In this document: piece after piece, positions 37,934 to 46,737 of the stretch | Layout: the number at the start of each line of letters is the position of its first letter | Numbering within the stretch: the first letter of the stretch is position 1 | NCBI GenBank assembly: GCA_964352715.1 | Contig: CAYGSU010000014.1 | Coordinates: 1 to 62,369, forward strand | Direction: 5' to 3' | DNA: 62,369 nucleotides | From: JAVKBW01 sp964352715 | GTDB lineage: Bacteria; Pseudomonadota; Alphaproteobacteria; UBA8366; Aestuariispiraceae | Made by a program: the position numbers and the translations under genes | The notes under the pieces: generated by a model | What the model saw: the letters and a program-made list of their open reading frames with translations, nothing else | The model's database searches: none | Told to the model about the DNA's origin: nothing

Positions 37934-38056
37934 AAAATTTTCCAATCGCGAATTAGCGGATTGTTCGTCGATTCAGCCTGTGACTAGATGACACTGCGTC
38001 GGCATAGCCGGCGATTTGCAACAAAACAGCCCCGGTGCGCCGGTTGGAGGATATGA

Positions 38057-39595
38057 ATGGCCAGAAGAGCTCGCCGGACGGGAACGGCCCGTACTGAAGC
38101 GGCGTCCGCATCCGTCATTCATCAGAAGCCGTTTCGTGAGCTTACCGTTCCGTTCGGTCCCGTGCCGCTGATATCACAGGATGAGGTGGAATCGATCCAC
38201 GAGGCGTCGCTGACGGTGCTGCAGGAAATCGGTCTGAATTTCCTGCTGCCGGAAGCGCGCGACATGCTGGCCAAAGCGGGTGCGGATGTTGACCCCAACA
38301 GCAGTCGGGTCCGTTTCAGCCGCGGCTTCATCGATCAGATGCTGGCGACGGTGCCGAACGAATTCACGCTGCATGCGCGCAACCCGGCCCATAATGTGAC
38401 CCTGGGCGGCAACCGGTTCGCCATTTGCAGCGTGGCCAGTGCGCCAAACTATTCCGATATGGAATTCGGACGGCGGCGTGGCGATTTTCAGGGCTACAAG
38501 GACCTGATGCGCCTGGTGCAGTCTTTCAACATTTGTCACCTGCCCGGCGGCTATCCGGTCGAACCTGTCGATATACCGACAGCGATGCGCCATATCGAAG
38601 CCGGGGTCTCCGCTGTCGAGCTGACAGACAAGGTTCTGTATGCCTATTCGCTGGGCCGCGACCGGGTGCTGGACATGCTGGAAGTGACCAAGCTGTCGCG
38701 CGGCATCGATGACGCAACGCTGGAACGGGAAACCAGCCTGTGGAGCGTCATCAACGCAAATTCGCCGCTTCAGTACGACACGCCGATGCTTTGGGGCATC
38801 ATAGAACTGTCGAAACGAAATCAGGCGATCTGCATCACGCCGTTTACCCTGTCCGGCGCCATGGCCCCGGTTACTATTCCGGGCGCGCTCGTGCAGCAGA
38901 ATGCAGAGGCGCTTGCCGGCATCGCCTTTACCCAGGTCGTGCGGCCTGGTGCGCCGGTGATCTATGGCGGCTTCACATCGAATGTGGACATGAAAAGCGG
39001 CTCGCCGGCCTTTGGTACGCCGGAAGCGGTGCAGGCAACCATTATTTCAGGCCAGCTGGCCCGCCGCTACGGCATTCCTTTCCGGGCGTCGAATGTCAAC
39101 GCATCGAATGCGCCGGACGCCCAGGCGACCTACGAAGCGCAAATGTCGATCTGGGCCTGCATGCTGGGCCATGTAAACCTGATGATGCATGGCCTCGGCT
39201 GGCTTGAAGGCGGGTTATGCGCCTCTTTCGAGAAATTCATCATTGATGCCGAAATGCTCCAGATGGCGTCAGAGTTGATGAAGCCGCCGGTTATCAATGA
39301 GGATACACTGGGGCTCGACGCGATCCGCGAAGTCGGCCCCGGTGGTCACTATTTTGCGGCCCAGCAAACATTGGCCCGCTATGAAGACGCCTTCTACGAT
39401 CCGATCCTTTCCGACTGGCGGAATTTCGAGACTTGGCAGGATGACGGCTCCAAGACAGCAACGGAGCGGGCGCATGTCCTGTACAAGAAAATTCTGGCGA
39501 ATTTCAAACCGCCCGCCCTTGAAGAAGATCGCCGCGACGCCCTGCACGCCTTCATGGCGAAACGGAAAGAGGAGGGTGGCGCGCCGATGCAGTAA
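38057..39595 (+). CDS. MttB-family (trimethylamine methyltransferase-like) protein, no pyrrolysine
   Basis: Member of the MttB superfamily, 512 residues. Members use a corrinoid protein to demethylate quaternary amines; non-pyrrolysine members act on compounds such as glycine betaine or carnitine. Family stretches include YGGFTSNVDMKSGSPAFGTPE in the barrel. The frame has no internal TAG, so no pyrrolysine is encoded. GGAGG lies 7 nt before the ATG. No corrinoid protein or reactivation gene is beside it, so its partner and substrate are unknown. It follows mtnA by 123 bp on the same strand. Confidence 0.9.
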   Translation: MARRARRTGTARTEAASASVIHQKPFRELTVPFGPVPLISQDEVESIHEASLTVLQEIGLNFLLPEARDMLAKAGADVDPNSSRVRFSRGFIDQMLATVPNEFTLHARNPAHNVTLGGNRFAICSVASAPNYSDMEFGRRRGDFQGYKDLMRLVQSFNICHLPGGYPVEPVDIPTAMRHIEAGVSAVELTDKVLYAYSLGRDRVLDMLEVTKLSRGIDDATLERETSLWSVINANSPLQYDTPMLWGIIELSKRNQAICITPFTLSGAMAPVTIPGALVQQNAEALAGIAFTQVVRPGAPVIYGGFTSNVDMKSGSPAFGTPEAVQATIISGQLARRYGIPFRASNVNASNAPDAQATYEAQMSIWACMLGHVNLMMHGLGWLEGGLCASFEKFIIDAEMLQMASELMKPPVINEDTLGLDAIREVGPGGHYFAAQQTLARYEDAFYDPILSDWRNFETWQDDGSKTATERAHVLYKKILANFKPPALEEDRRDALHAFMAKRKEEGGAPMQ

Positions 39596-39675
39596 TCGCC
39601 GCCGCTTTGTAAAATATTAATATGTGCTAGCGTATCATCCGAACAATGGAACTAAACTTGCGCTAGGACATGCCG

Positions 39676-41409
39676 ATGAAAACCAGCGGTCTTCCGATCG
39701 GCGTCAAAATCTTTGGCATTGCGATTGTGCTTGTCTGTCTGATGGTCGCGCTGTCAGCCGCGTCAATCATTCTGTTTGATCGTGTCCGCCACGAGCTGGA
39801 AGTTCAAAACGATGTATTTTTGCCGACTTTGAACTGGGTTTCCCGCATCGAATCCTCGGTTTTGAAAACGGAAACCATGATGGAGTCGATGCGGGCAAAC
39901 CATACGATAGAACAGGGCACAGAAACGGAAATCGACGAACTTGCCGACGAATTTCTGGCTTTCCGGATCGACCTTGAAAAGCGTCTGAGCGATATTCGTG
40001 AAATTGTCCGTGCCCAGCCGCTTGAATGGTACAGCCGCGATTCACTTGTGGCAGCCACGCGCATCGATGCGGCGATTGAAACGATTCAGAACGAACATCT
40101 GGACTATTATCAGGAAATCGACCGGTTCGTAGATGCCCTTCGGAAGGGACAAAAACAGGAGGCTGAGGCCGCCGATGCAATGGTCATCGAGGAAGCCGAA
40201 GAGCTTGCCGGTCAGCTTGAGCGCCTGCGCAGCTATATTCTGGATTATATAGAAACTGCGGTCGATCATGTGGTCGAATACGATATCTGGCTTGACCGGT
40301 TTATCATGATCCTGACGATGCTGGCCGTGCTGCTGGGCGTTCTGGTGTCTTACATCATTACACGCGGTGTTGTTAATCCGGTCAGAAAGCTGGTTCAGGG
40401 CATGCACGGCGTTCGTGACGGCGATCTGGATATCAGTGTCCAGCCGACAACAAAGGACGAAATCGCCTGGCTGTCGGAAGGCTTCAATGACATGGTCGAA
40501 GGGCTGCGCGCGAAGGAACGTATCACGCAGACATTCGGCAAGTATGTCGACAGCCGCGTGGTCGAAAACATGATCGGCAATCCGCTGATGACCAAACCCG
40601 GCGGCGACCGCCGTGACATGACAATCTTTTTCTCCGACATGGCGGGTTTCACAAAACTTTCCGAGCGGCTGACGCCGGAAAACGTGCTCAACATGCTGAA
40701 CGCCTATTTCACAACGATGTCGAAGCCGATCCAGAACCATGAAGGTGTCATCGATAAATTCATCGGCGATGCGATCATGGCGTATTGGGGGCCTCCGTTT
40801 ACCGCACCTGAAGTAAAGGCGACGGCTGCCTGTGAAACGGCGCTGGAACAACTGATGCTTCTGGAGGGATTCAAGAACGAGATTGGCGATGTGCTGGGTC
40901 TTCGGCGTGATCTGCCTGACATCAGGATCAGAATAGGCATTGCGACCGGCCCGGCGGTTGTCGGGACCGTCGGTTCTAGCCACCACCATAATTACACAGT
41001 ATTGGGAGATACGGTAAATCTTGCGGCCCGGCTTGAAAGCGGCAGTGAGTCCTATGGTGTGCCCTGTCTGGTCGACAAGGCGACCCGTGACGACGCGCTG
41101 AACAAGATCGTGTTTCGTGAAATCGACTCGCTTCGCGTCAAGGGCAAGCTGGAACCGGTGCGAATATACCAGCCACTGTGTACGGTGGAGACGGAATCCG
41201 GTGCGCGACAGCTTGCGAAGACGTTCGAAACTGGTCTGGCGGCCTATCGCCGCCGTGATTTCGATACTGCAGAGCAGGCTTTCTCAAAGTGCCTCGACGA
41301 GTTCCCGGATGACGGTCCGTCGGCAATATTCCTTGAGCGAATCGGGATGCTGCGGAAGGATGTTCCACCTGCGAACTGGGACGGCGTATGGGTGATGGAC
41401 AGGAAATGA
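39676..41409 (+). CDS. Membrane-bound class III adenylate cyclase with HAMP domain
   Basis: Sensor cyclase of 577 residues: transmembrane helix near 7-30, periplasmic helical region, second helix near 208-228, HAMP (about 229-280), cyclase domain (about 310-490) and a short TPR-like tail. Metal Asp residues are in FFSDMAGFT and KFIGDAIMA; the Lys of DKFIGD and Asp of LGDTVNLAARLE fit ATP as substrate. The tail ends in WDGVWVM, as in the cyclase at 44311-46722. The ATG at 39676 is chosen since AGGA is 7 nt upstream; an ATG at 39670 is too close to it. Confidence 0.92.
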   Translation: MKTSGLPIGVKIFGIAIVLVCLMVALSAASIILFDRVRHELEVQNDVFLPTLNWVSRIESSVLKTETMMESMRANHTIEQGTETEIDELADEFLAFRIDLEKRLSDIREIVRAQPLEWYSRDSLVAATRIDAAIETIQNEHLDYYQEIDRFVDALRKGQKQEAEAADAMVIEEAEELAGQLERLRSYILDYIETAVDHVVEYDIWLDRFIMILTMLAVLLGVLVSYIITRGVVNPVRKLVQGMHGVRDGDLDISVQPTTKDEIAWLSEGFNDMVEGLRAKERITQTFGKYVDSRVVENMIGNPLMTKPGGDRRDMTIFFSDMAGFTKLSERLTPENVLNMLNAYFTTMSKPIQNHEGVIDKFIGDAIMAYWGPPFTAPEVKATAACETALEQLMLLEGFKNEIGDVLGLRRDLPDIRIRIGIATGPAVVGTVGSSHHHNYTVLGDTVNLAARLESGSESYGVPCLVDKATRDDALNKIVFREIDSLRVKGKLEPVRIYQPLCTVETESGARQLAKTFETGLAAYRRRDFDTAEQAFSKCLDEFPDDGPSAIFLERIGMLRKDVPPANWDGVWVMDRK

Positions 41410-41437
41410 TGCTTAATCGGCAGCTTGGTGATTGATC

Positions 41438-42736
41438 ATGCTGAAATGGGTCTTTGGTCGACGTAGCGCGGAATCGGAAAAGGCTGCTTCCAGGGAAAAG
41501 CTTCCCACGTATGATGAAGCCAAGCGGATTGCCTCCGAAGGCAGCGTGGTTGAAAGGACGAAGCTTGCCGCGTTGCGCCTGTTGCCGCCTGAGCTGTTGT
41601 ACTTCTTTGCAACCGACCCCGCCCCTGAAGTCAGGCAGGCTGTTGCCCGGAATGACGGAACGCCGCTGCAGGCTGACATTCTGCTGGTAAAGGATGATCG
41701 GCCTGAAATCCGGTCCGAAATCGGCCTCAAGATATGCCGGTTGTTGCCGACGCTTTCATCCGAGCAGAACCGCCGGGTTACCCGGATGGCGATACAGGTA
41801 TTGGAGATTCTGGCGCAGGACCAGTTGCCGGATATTCGCGCCATGATCGCCGAAAACGTCAAGAAGCTCGACAATGTGCCGAAAGATCTGATTCTCAGGC
41901 TGGCTCGTGACGTTGAGACGGTTGTCGCTGCGCCTGTTCTTGAATTCTCGCCGATGCTGACCGAGCGGGATCTGGTGGACGTGATCAAGGTGGGGATACA
42001 CAGCGATGTTCTGTCGGCGATCGCGCGCCGGGAAATGCTGTCGAAGAAGGTTTGCCGCGTCATTGCAAAGACCGAGGATGAGCTGGCAGTTGCTGAGCTG
42101 TTGCAGAACAGAACCGCGCGGCTTGACCGGGAGACCCTGGCGATGATTGTCGATACCGGCGCGTACCACCCCGCCTGGCATGAAGCGCTGGTTCGGCGTG
42201 GGGAACTGGAAAGCTCTCTGGCGGAACGGGTCGCCGGGTACGTCAGCAAAAGCCTTGTCGAACATCTGATCGCGACGAATACGGCGATAACGCCGGAAAT
42301 TGCCGATCAAATGCGGGCAGGCGTCGGACGCGGCAATGCGGGATCCCGGCTCGGGGAAGCTGAAAACGGCTTGGAGGATGATAGGGTCAGGGCCTCCAGG
42401 ATGTTTCAGGCAGGCAAGTTGACGGCGCCGGTGATGACGCGGGCTGCCGCCAGGAAGGAAAAGCGTTTCATCTATAGCGCGCTTTCCCTGTTGACCGGCA
42501 CGCCGGCTGAGACCCTGGAGCGGGTGCTTGGGAAGAAAAACGGAAACCGGCTGGCTGTCGCCCTGGCCTGGAAAACCCGCCTCGGGATGGATTTCGCTAC
42601 GGCGCTCCAGGCGAAGATTATCGAGGTTCCCGAAGCCGACCGGATCCGACCGTCGGGCCTTTCCTCTGTTGATGAGGATTATCCGTTCGATGCCGCGGTG
42701 ATGGCCGGGCTTCTTAAAGAAAACGACATCGGCTGA
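41438..42736 (+). CDS. DUF2336 helical-repeat protein
   Basis: A 432-residue soluble protein of the DUF2336 family, rich in HEAT-like helical pairs (for example PEVRQAVARND, PEIRSEIGLK, PDIRAMIAENV). The family is mainly alphaproteobacterial and has no known activity; some members sit beside signalling genes. It follows the HAMP cyclase by 28 bp and is probably co-transcribed with it, which suggests a part in cAMP signalling. The ATG at 41438 is used; an in-frame TTG two codons earlier is less likely. Confidence 0.85.
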   Translation: MLKWVFGRRSAESEKAASREKLPTYDEAKRIASEGSVVERTKLAALRLLPPELLYFFATDPAPEVRQAVARNDGTPLQADILLVKDDRPEIRSEIGLKICRLLPTLSSEQNRRVTRMAIQVLEILAQDQLPDIRAMIAENVKKLDNVPKDLILRLARDVETVVAAPVLEFSPMLTERDLVDVIKVGIHSDVLSAIARREMLSKKVCRVIAKTEDELAVAELLQNRTARLDRETLAMIVDTGAYHPAWHEALVRRGELESSLAERVAGYVSKSLVEHLIATNTAITPEIADQMRAGVGRGNAGSRLGEAENGLEDDRVRASRMFQAGKLTAPVMTRAAARKEKRFIYSALSLLTGTPAETLERVLGKKNGNRLAVALAWKTRLGMDFATALQAKIIEVPEADRIRPSGLSSVDEDYPFDAAVMAGLLKENDIG

Positions 42737-43007
42737 TCTAAAGCCTGCAATTGATCGTACATATTACCGGAACCGTATGTGTTGGACGGTCTGGATTTGG
42801 GTATTGCCTCTTGAACACGGGCAAACCCGTCCTGAAATACGTGAGAGGCATATGATGTTTCGCTCTGCAATCCACGTTATGCAACGATCAGGCGCGGCAA
42901 TTCGTTCCGTTGAGTTTCCGCATTGCATGTCTAGACTTACAGGGAACGGCCCGGACGAATGAACGGGAATGGCTCTATGATCGATCGTCATTCTCAAAAA
43001 TCGCATC

Positions 43008-43062
43008 TATATCAAGGAGGAACGATGAAGAACATCAAAGCGCTAATGATGGTGGTTCTGGC
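43008..43062. repeat. 55-bp contig-end duplication, first copy
   Basis: Identical to 43163-43217. It contains the ribosome site and the first 38 bases of the cytochrome c gene, which is repeated in full after the N run. The copy is an assembly overlap artefact. Confidence 0.95.
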
Positions 43063-43162
43063 NNNNNNNNNNNNNNNNNNNNNNNNNNNNNNNNNNNNNN
43101 NNNNNNNNNNNNNNNNNNNNNNNNNNNNNNNNNNNNNNNNNNNNNNNNNNNNNNNNNNNNNN
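43063..43162. other. Assembly gap of 100 N
   Basis: Placeholder of exactly 100 N between two identical 55-bp ends, as at 2311-2410. The real sequence is probably continuous from 43062 to 43218. Confidence 0.97.
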
Positions 43163-43217
43163 TATATCAAGGAGGAACGATGAAGAACATCAAAGCGCTA
43201 ATGATGGTGGTTCTGGC
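43163..43217. repeat. 55-bp contig-end duplication, second copy
   Basis: Second copy of 43008-43062; this one continues into the intact cytochrome c gene. Confidence 0.95.
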
Positions 43218-43572
43218 CTCAATGGCCATTTCAGGCGCAGCTTTCGCCGATGGTGACCCGGACAAGGGCAAGCGCGTCTTTGTCAAATGCAAAGCCTGCC
43301 ATAATCTGGATGAAGCGAAGAACAAGATCGGACCGCATCTTGTCGGCATCATCGGGCGGCCTGTCGCTTCTGTCGAAGACTACAAGTATTCGACGGGCGA
43401 AGGCAGCATGACGGCCTTCGGTGAAGACGGCAAAGTCTGGGATGAAGAGACGTTGACGTCCTATCTCCACAAGCCGAAGGATCTGGTAAAGAAAACGAAG
43501 ATGGCTTTTCCGGGTCTGAACAAGGACGATCAGATCGCCGATCTGATTGCGTATCTGGAATCTCAGCAGTGA
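43180..43572 (+). CDS. Class I c-type cytochrome
   Basis: Periplasmic electron carrier of 130 residues, similar to the cytochrome c2/c550 group. A signal peptide (about 1-23, cut after AFA) precedes the haem site CKACH (Cys37, Cys40, His41); Met108 in KKTKMAF is the likely sixth ligand. AAGGAGG lies 5 nt before the ATG. The gene is intact after the assembly gap. It ends at a strong bidirectional hairpin. Confidence 0.93.
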   Translation: MKNIKALMMVVLASMAISGAAFADGDPDKGKRVFVKCKACHNLDEAKNKIGPHLVGIIGRPVASVEDYKYSTGEGSMTAFGEDGKVWDEETLTSYLHKPKDLVKKTKMAFPGLNKDDQIADLIAYLESQQ

Positions 43573-43586
43573 TGTTTCTGACGGAC

Positions 43587-43614
43587 AAACGGCCCGGACC
43601 TGTCCGGGCCGTTT
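43587..43614. terminator. Bidirectional hairpin terminator
   Basis: A perfect 12-bp stem, AAACGGCCCGGA with TCCGGGCCGTTT, closes a CCTG loop. It lies between the convergent cytochrome c and metallo-hydrolase stops and could serve both strands, since its A/T ends provide short U-tracts either way. Confidence 0.8.
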
Positions 43615-43618
43615 GCTG

Positions 43619-44284
43619 TCAGGCCTTCAACGCCGTGTCGGAAACGAACGGATTTGACTGTCGCTCGACCCCGAATTGAGAGACCGGTCCGTGACCGGGA
43701 ATGAAGGTTACATCGTCGCCCAGCGGCCATAGTTTCGTCGTGATCGAGGTGACCAGATCATCGAAATTGCCGCGCGGAAAATCCGTCCGGCCAATCGACC
43801 CCTTGAAGAGAACATCGCCGACACTCGCCAGCCGCATGCCGTCGTGAAAGAATATCACATGACCGGGCGTATGGCCCGGGCAGTGACGGACATCCATCAC
43901 AATGTCGCCGAACGAAACCGTATCGCCATCTTCAAGCCAGCGGGTCGGTGCGAAGGTTTTCGCTTCCGGCAAACCCCATTCAGGGCCGTCGGTTTCAATC
44001 GTGTCGATCCAGAACGCGTCATCGCGATGCGGGCCTTCAATCGGAACGCCTGTCCGTTTCGCAAGCTCCGTCGCGCCGCCGGCGTGATCGATATGGCCAT
44101 GGGTAATCAGAATTTTCTCAAGCTCCATTCCCATCGTGTCGATCGCTTCCATCAGGCGGTCAACATCGCCGCCGGGATCGACGACAGCGCCGCGTCCGGT
44201 GGCGGTGCACCGGTAGAGCGTGCAATTCTGCTGAAAGGGTGTGACAGGCACGATGGCGGCCTGCAAGGCGGGTTCGGATTCCAT
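43619..44284 (-). CDS. MBL-fold metallo-hydrolase (glyoxalase II-like)
   Basis: Metallo-beta-lactamase-fold hydrolase of 220 residues, similar to YcbL-type glyoxalase II homologues. The zinc motif THGHIDH is His62, His64, Asp66, His67; HCPGHTPGH, GDVLF and PGHGP supply the other ligands. The ATG at 44284 gives the usual N-terminus; the longer reading from 44344 overlaps the cyclase gene. It is 26 bp downstream of the cyclase gene and is probably in its operon. The substrate is not evident. Confidence 0.9.
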   Translation of the reverse strand: MESEPALQAAIVPVTPFQQNCTLYRCTATGRGAVVDPGGDVDRLMEAIDTMGMELEKILITHGHIDHAGGATELAKRTGVPIEGPHRDDAFWIDTIETDGPEWGLPEAKTFAPTRWLEDGDTVSFGDIVMDVRHCPGHTPGHVIFFHDGMRLASVGDVLFKGSIGRTDFPRGNFDDLVTSITTKLWPLGDDVTFIPGHGPVSQFGVERQSNPFVSDTALKA

Positions 44285-44310
44285 AAATCTGTGCTTTTCT
44301 TGTTGAGGGT

Positions 44311-46722
44311 CTATTTGCTGGTCATGACCCAGACGCCGTCCCATGTTTCAGGCGGGTTCTCGATCAGATGCTCGCAGCGTTCCACGTAAATCTGTGAAAG
44401 CTTGTCGTTCGGGTTGATGCGGTAGGCTTCCTTGAACGCCTTGACCGCCTTGTCCCAGGTGCCGGCGCGGTAACTTTCGATGCCGCTCTTGAAATGGCCC
44501 AGCACTTCCATCAGCTCCGGAAATTCCTCGTTGTCATAGAAGTCCAGCACCTCGTAGACGCCGACAGGGGCGGTCTTGCCCTTGACGATTACCCGGTCGA
44601 CCTCACGGGCGCGATAGACGCCCTTCAGCTTCTTGTAGGTAAACTCCGAAATCAGAAGTTTGGCAGCATATTGCTTGCAGGCGGATTCGAGACGGGCGGC
44701 GAGGTTGACCCCATCGCCGATCATGGTGAAATCCATCCGCTTCTGCGAGCCGATATTCCCGGACACAACGTTATCCGTGTTGAGGCCAATGCCGATGTCG
44801 ACCGGCAGTTCGCCGCGTGCAATGCGGTGTTTGTTCCAGGCCTTCAGTTCGTTGAGCATCGATATCGCACACCGAACCGCCCTGTCCGCATCGTCCTCGC
44901 CGGGCACGGGAACGCCGAAACCCGCCATCATGGCGTCGCCGATGAACTTGTCGAGCATGCCGCCCTCGGACGACAGGCAATCGACCATGATGGTGAAATA
45001 TTCGTTGAGCAGTTTGACCGTGCCCTGTGCGCCAAGCTGTTCGGTAATGGTGGTAAAGGACCGGACATCGGAAAACAGGATCGTCGCCTCGATCGACTGG
45101 CCACCCAGAATATCAGACCCTTCACCCATAAGCTGGTCTGCGAGGCCCGGATCCATATACCGCGACATGGTGGATTTCATGCGCTTTTCTGAACTGATGT
45201 CTTCCAGCAGCATCATCAGTCCGAGCGATTCCTCGTCATCGTCGCGAAGTGGCAGAACAGAGAGGTTCACGGAGACCTTTTCATCGCCCAGAAACAACTC
45301 GGCGTCCATTGCCGTTTCGGCGGCGCCGGTTTCGCTGACCCGGTCAAGCCGCTCTGTTACCCAGGTGTTCTTTTCACCCAGCAGATCCTGTGCCGGCTTG
45401 CCGATCAAATGCTTGGCCTTCGATTGCAGAATGCGTTCACTGGCGGCGTTGCAGGTTACGATATTCCGGTCGCCGTCCAGGGTGATGACGCCGTTCGACA
45501 TGCTCTGCAGCATTGAATCGTTATAGTTCTTCATCTTCTGGACATCGGCGAACAGTTTCGCGTTTTCCAGGGCGATGGAAATTTGTGCGGTGAAGGCTTT
45601 CAGGCGTTGTTCGTCTTCGGTGTTGAACGGGCCGCCCTTCTTGTTAAGGACCTGGGTGACGCCGATGCGTTTGCCGTTCTTGTTGGTGACGGGTACGCAC
45701 AGGATGGACCGCGTGAAATAACCGGTCTTCTTGTCGAAGGCAGGATTGAACCGCAGGTCGGCATAGGCGTGCGGAATGTTGATGGTCTTGCCGCTCTGGA
45801 AAACGGTGCCGGCAATGCCGAGATGATTGGGCAGCCGGATTTCAATCGCACCAAGGCCTTCGCCGACCTGCGACCACAATTCGTCTGTTTTTTCGTCGTT
45901 CAGGAACAGGGTCGAGCGGTCGGCCTTCAGAATTTTCGTCGCCTCGCTCATCACCCGTTTCAACAACGTGTCTAGTTTGATTTCGGATGTGATGTCGGCG
46001 ACCATATCGAGGAATTCCATTTCCTCTTCACGTACCTTTTTCATCCGTTCGACATACTGCGTGCTTTGCAGCGCTACGGAAGCCTGCGAGGTCATCGCCT
46101 CCAGCAGCGACAAGTCGTTCTTGTGAAACAAACCCTTTTTCTTGTTGAGCACCTGGGTGCAGCCGATGATTTCACCCTTTACGGTTTTCACCGGGGCGCA
46201 CAGGATTGATTTCGTTGTAAAGCCTGTCTTCTGGTCGATCTCGCTGTCGAACCGGTCGTCGGTATAGGCGTCGTCGACGATCACGCCCTGACCGGTCTGG
46301 AAGACATGCCCGACAATACCGGCATTGTTCATGACGCGGATTTCCCGCCGGTGCATACCCATGGCGACGCGGGAATAAAGCTCGTTGGTCAGCGGGTCAT
46401 TCAGAAACAGCGACCCGCGTTCGGCCTGCAATTCAGCTGTTGTGATTTCGACCAGCGTTTCAAGAATTTCATCGACCGTTTCCATCACCGCGACCCGGCG
46501 TGAAATCGCCAGCAACAGTTCGGCCTGTTTCAGTTTTTCGTTGGCGTTTTCCAGCGCGGCTTCAGCTTCCGTCGCCTTGCCTTCGGCATATTCAAGCCGT
46601 GACTTCATCGCCTCGTCGGCGTCCTTCAGCATATGCAGCTTGATCTTGCGGCCTTTCTGGCCGCCGTTCTTCGGCGCTTCATCCCGCGTGGGTTTGTTCT
46701 TGTTTGTCGGTGCTGCGGTCAC
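44311..46722 (-). CDS. GAF-GAF-PAS class III adenylate cyclase
   Basis: Soluble sensor cyclase of 803 residues. A basic N-terminus and coiled coil (about 30-75) precede two GAF domains (about 75-225 and 245-395), a PAS-like domain (about 405-510), the cyclase domain (about 545-720) and a TPR-like tail. The metal Asp residues are in LFSDVRSFT and KFIGDAMMA, and Lys of DKFIGD with Asp of IGDGVNLAARLE fit ATP. It ends in WDGVWVM like the cyclase at 39676. The start is GTG 46722 with GAGG upstream. It follows the coiled-coil repeat gene by 15 bp. Confidence 0.92.
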   Translation of the reverse strand: MTAAPTNKNKPTRDEAPKNGGQKGRKIKLHMLKDADEAMKSRLEYAEGKATEAEAALENANEKLKQAELLLAISRRVAVMETVDEILETLVEITTAELQAERGSLFLNDPLTNELYSRVAMGMHRREIRVMNNAGIVGHVFQTGQGVIVDDAYTDDRFDSEIDQKTGFTTKSILCAPVKTVKGEIIGCTQVLNKKKGLFHKNDLSLLEAMTSQASVALQSTQYVERMKKVREEEMEFLDMVADITSEIKLDTLLKRVMSEATKILKADRSTLFLNDEKTDELWSQVGEGLGAIEIRLPNHLGIAGTVFQSGKTINIPHAYADLRFNPAFDKKTGYFTRSILCVPVTNKNGKRIGVTQVLNKKGGPFNTEDEQRLKAFTAQISIALENAKLFADVQKMKNYNDSMLQSMSNGVITLDGDRNIVTCNAASERILQSKAKHLIGKPAQDLLGEKNTWVTERLDRVSETGAAETAMDAELFLGDEKVSVNLSVLPLRDDDEESLGLMMLLEDISSEKRMKSTMSRYMDPGLADQLMGEGSDILGGQSIEATILFSDVRSFTTITEQLGAQGTVKLLNEYFTIMVDCLSSEGGMLDKFIGDAMMAGFGVPVPGEDDADRAVRCAISMLNELKAWNKHRIARGELPVDIGIGLNTDNVVSGNIGSQKRMDFTMIGDGVNLAARLESACKQYAAKLLISEFTYKKLKGVYRAREVDRVIVKGKTAPVGVYEVLDFYDNEEFPELMEVLGHFKSGIESYRAGTWDKAVKAFKEAYRINPNDKLSQIYVERCEHLIENPPETWDGVWVMTSK

Positions 46723-46737
46723 GGTTCTCGGTGTCCT

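Larger units (their letters stand above)
42737..43179. other. Gene-free interval with structured RNA-like element and an assembly gap
   Basis: No gene is supported here. At 42805-42850 TGCCTCT pairs with AGAGGCA, enclosing a perfect ACGGG-CAAA-CCCGT hairpin (42817-42830); it could be the 3' end of the DUF2336 transcript, although no U-tract follows. Positions 43008-43062 are a false copy of the cytochrome gene start, followed by 100 N (43063-43162). Confidence 0.6.

Noticed and set aside
38057..39595. Pyrrolysine-encoding MttB
   Set aside because: There is no in-frame TAG in the gene and no pyl genes are seen.
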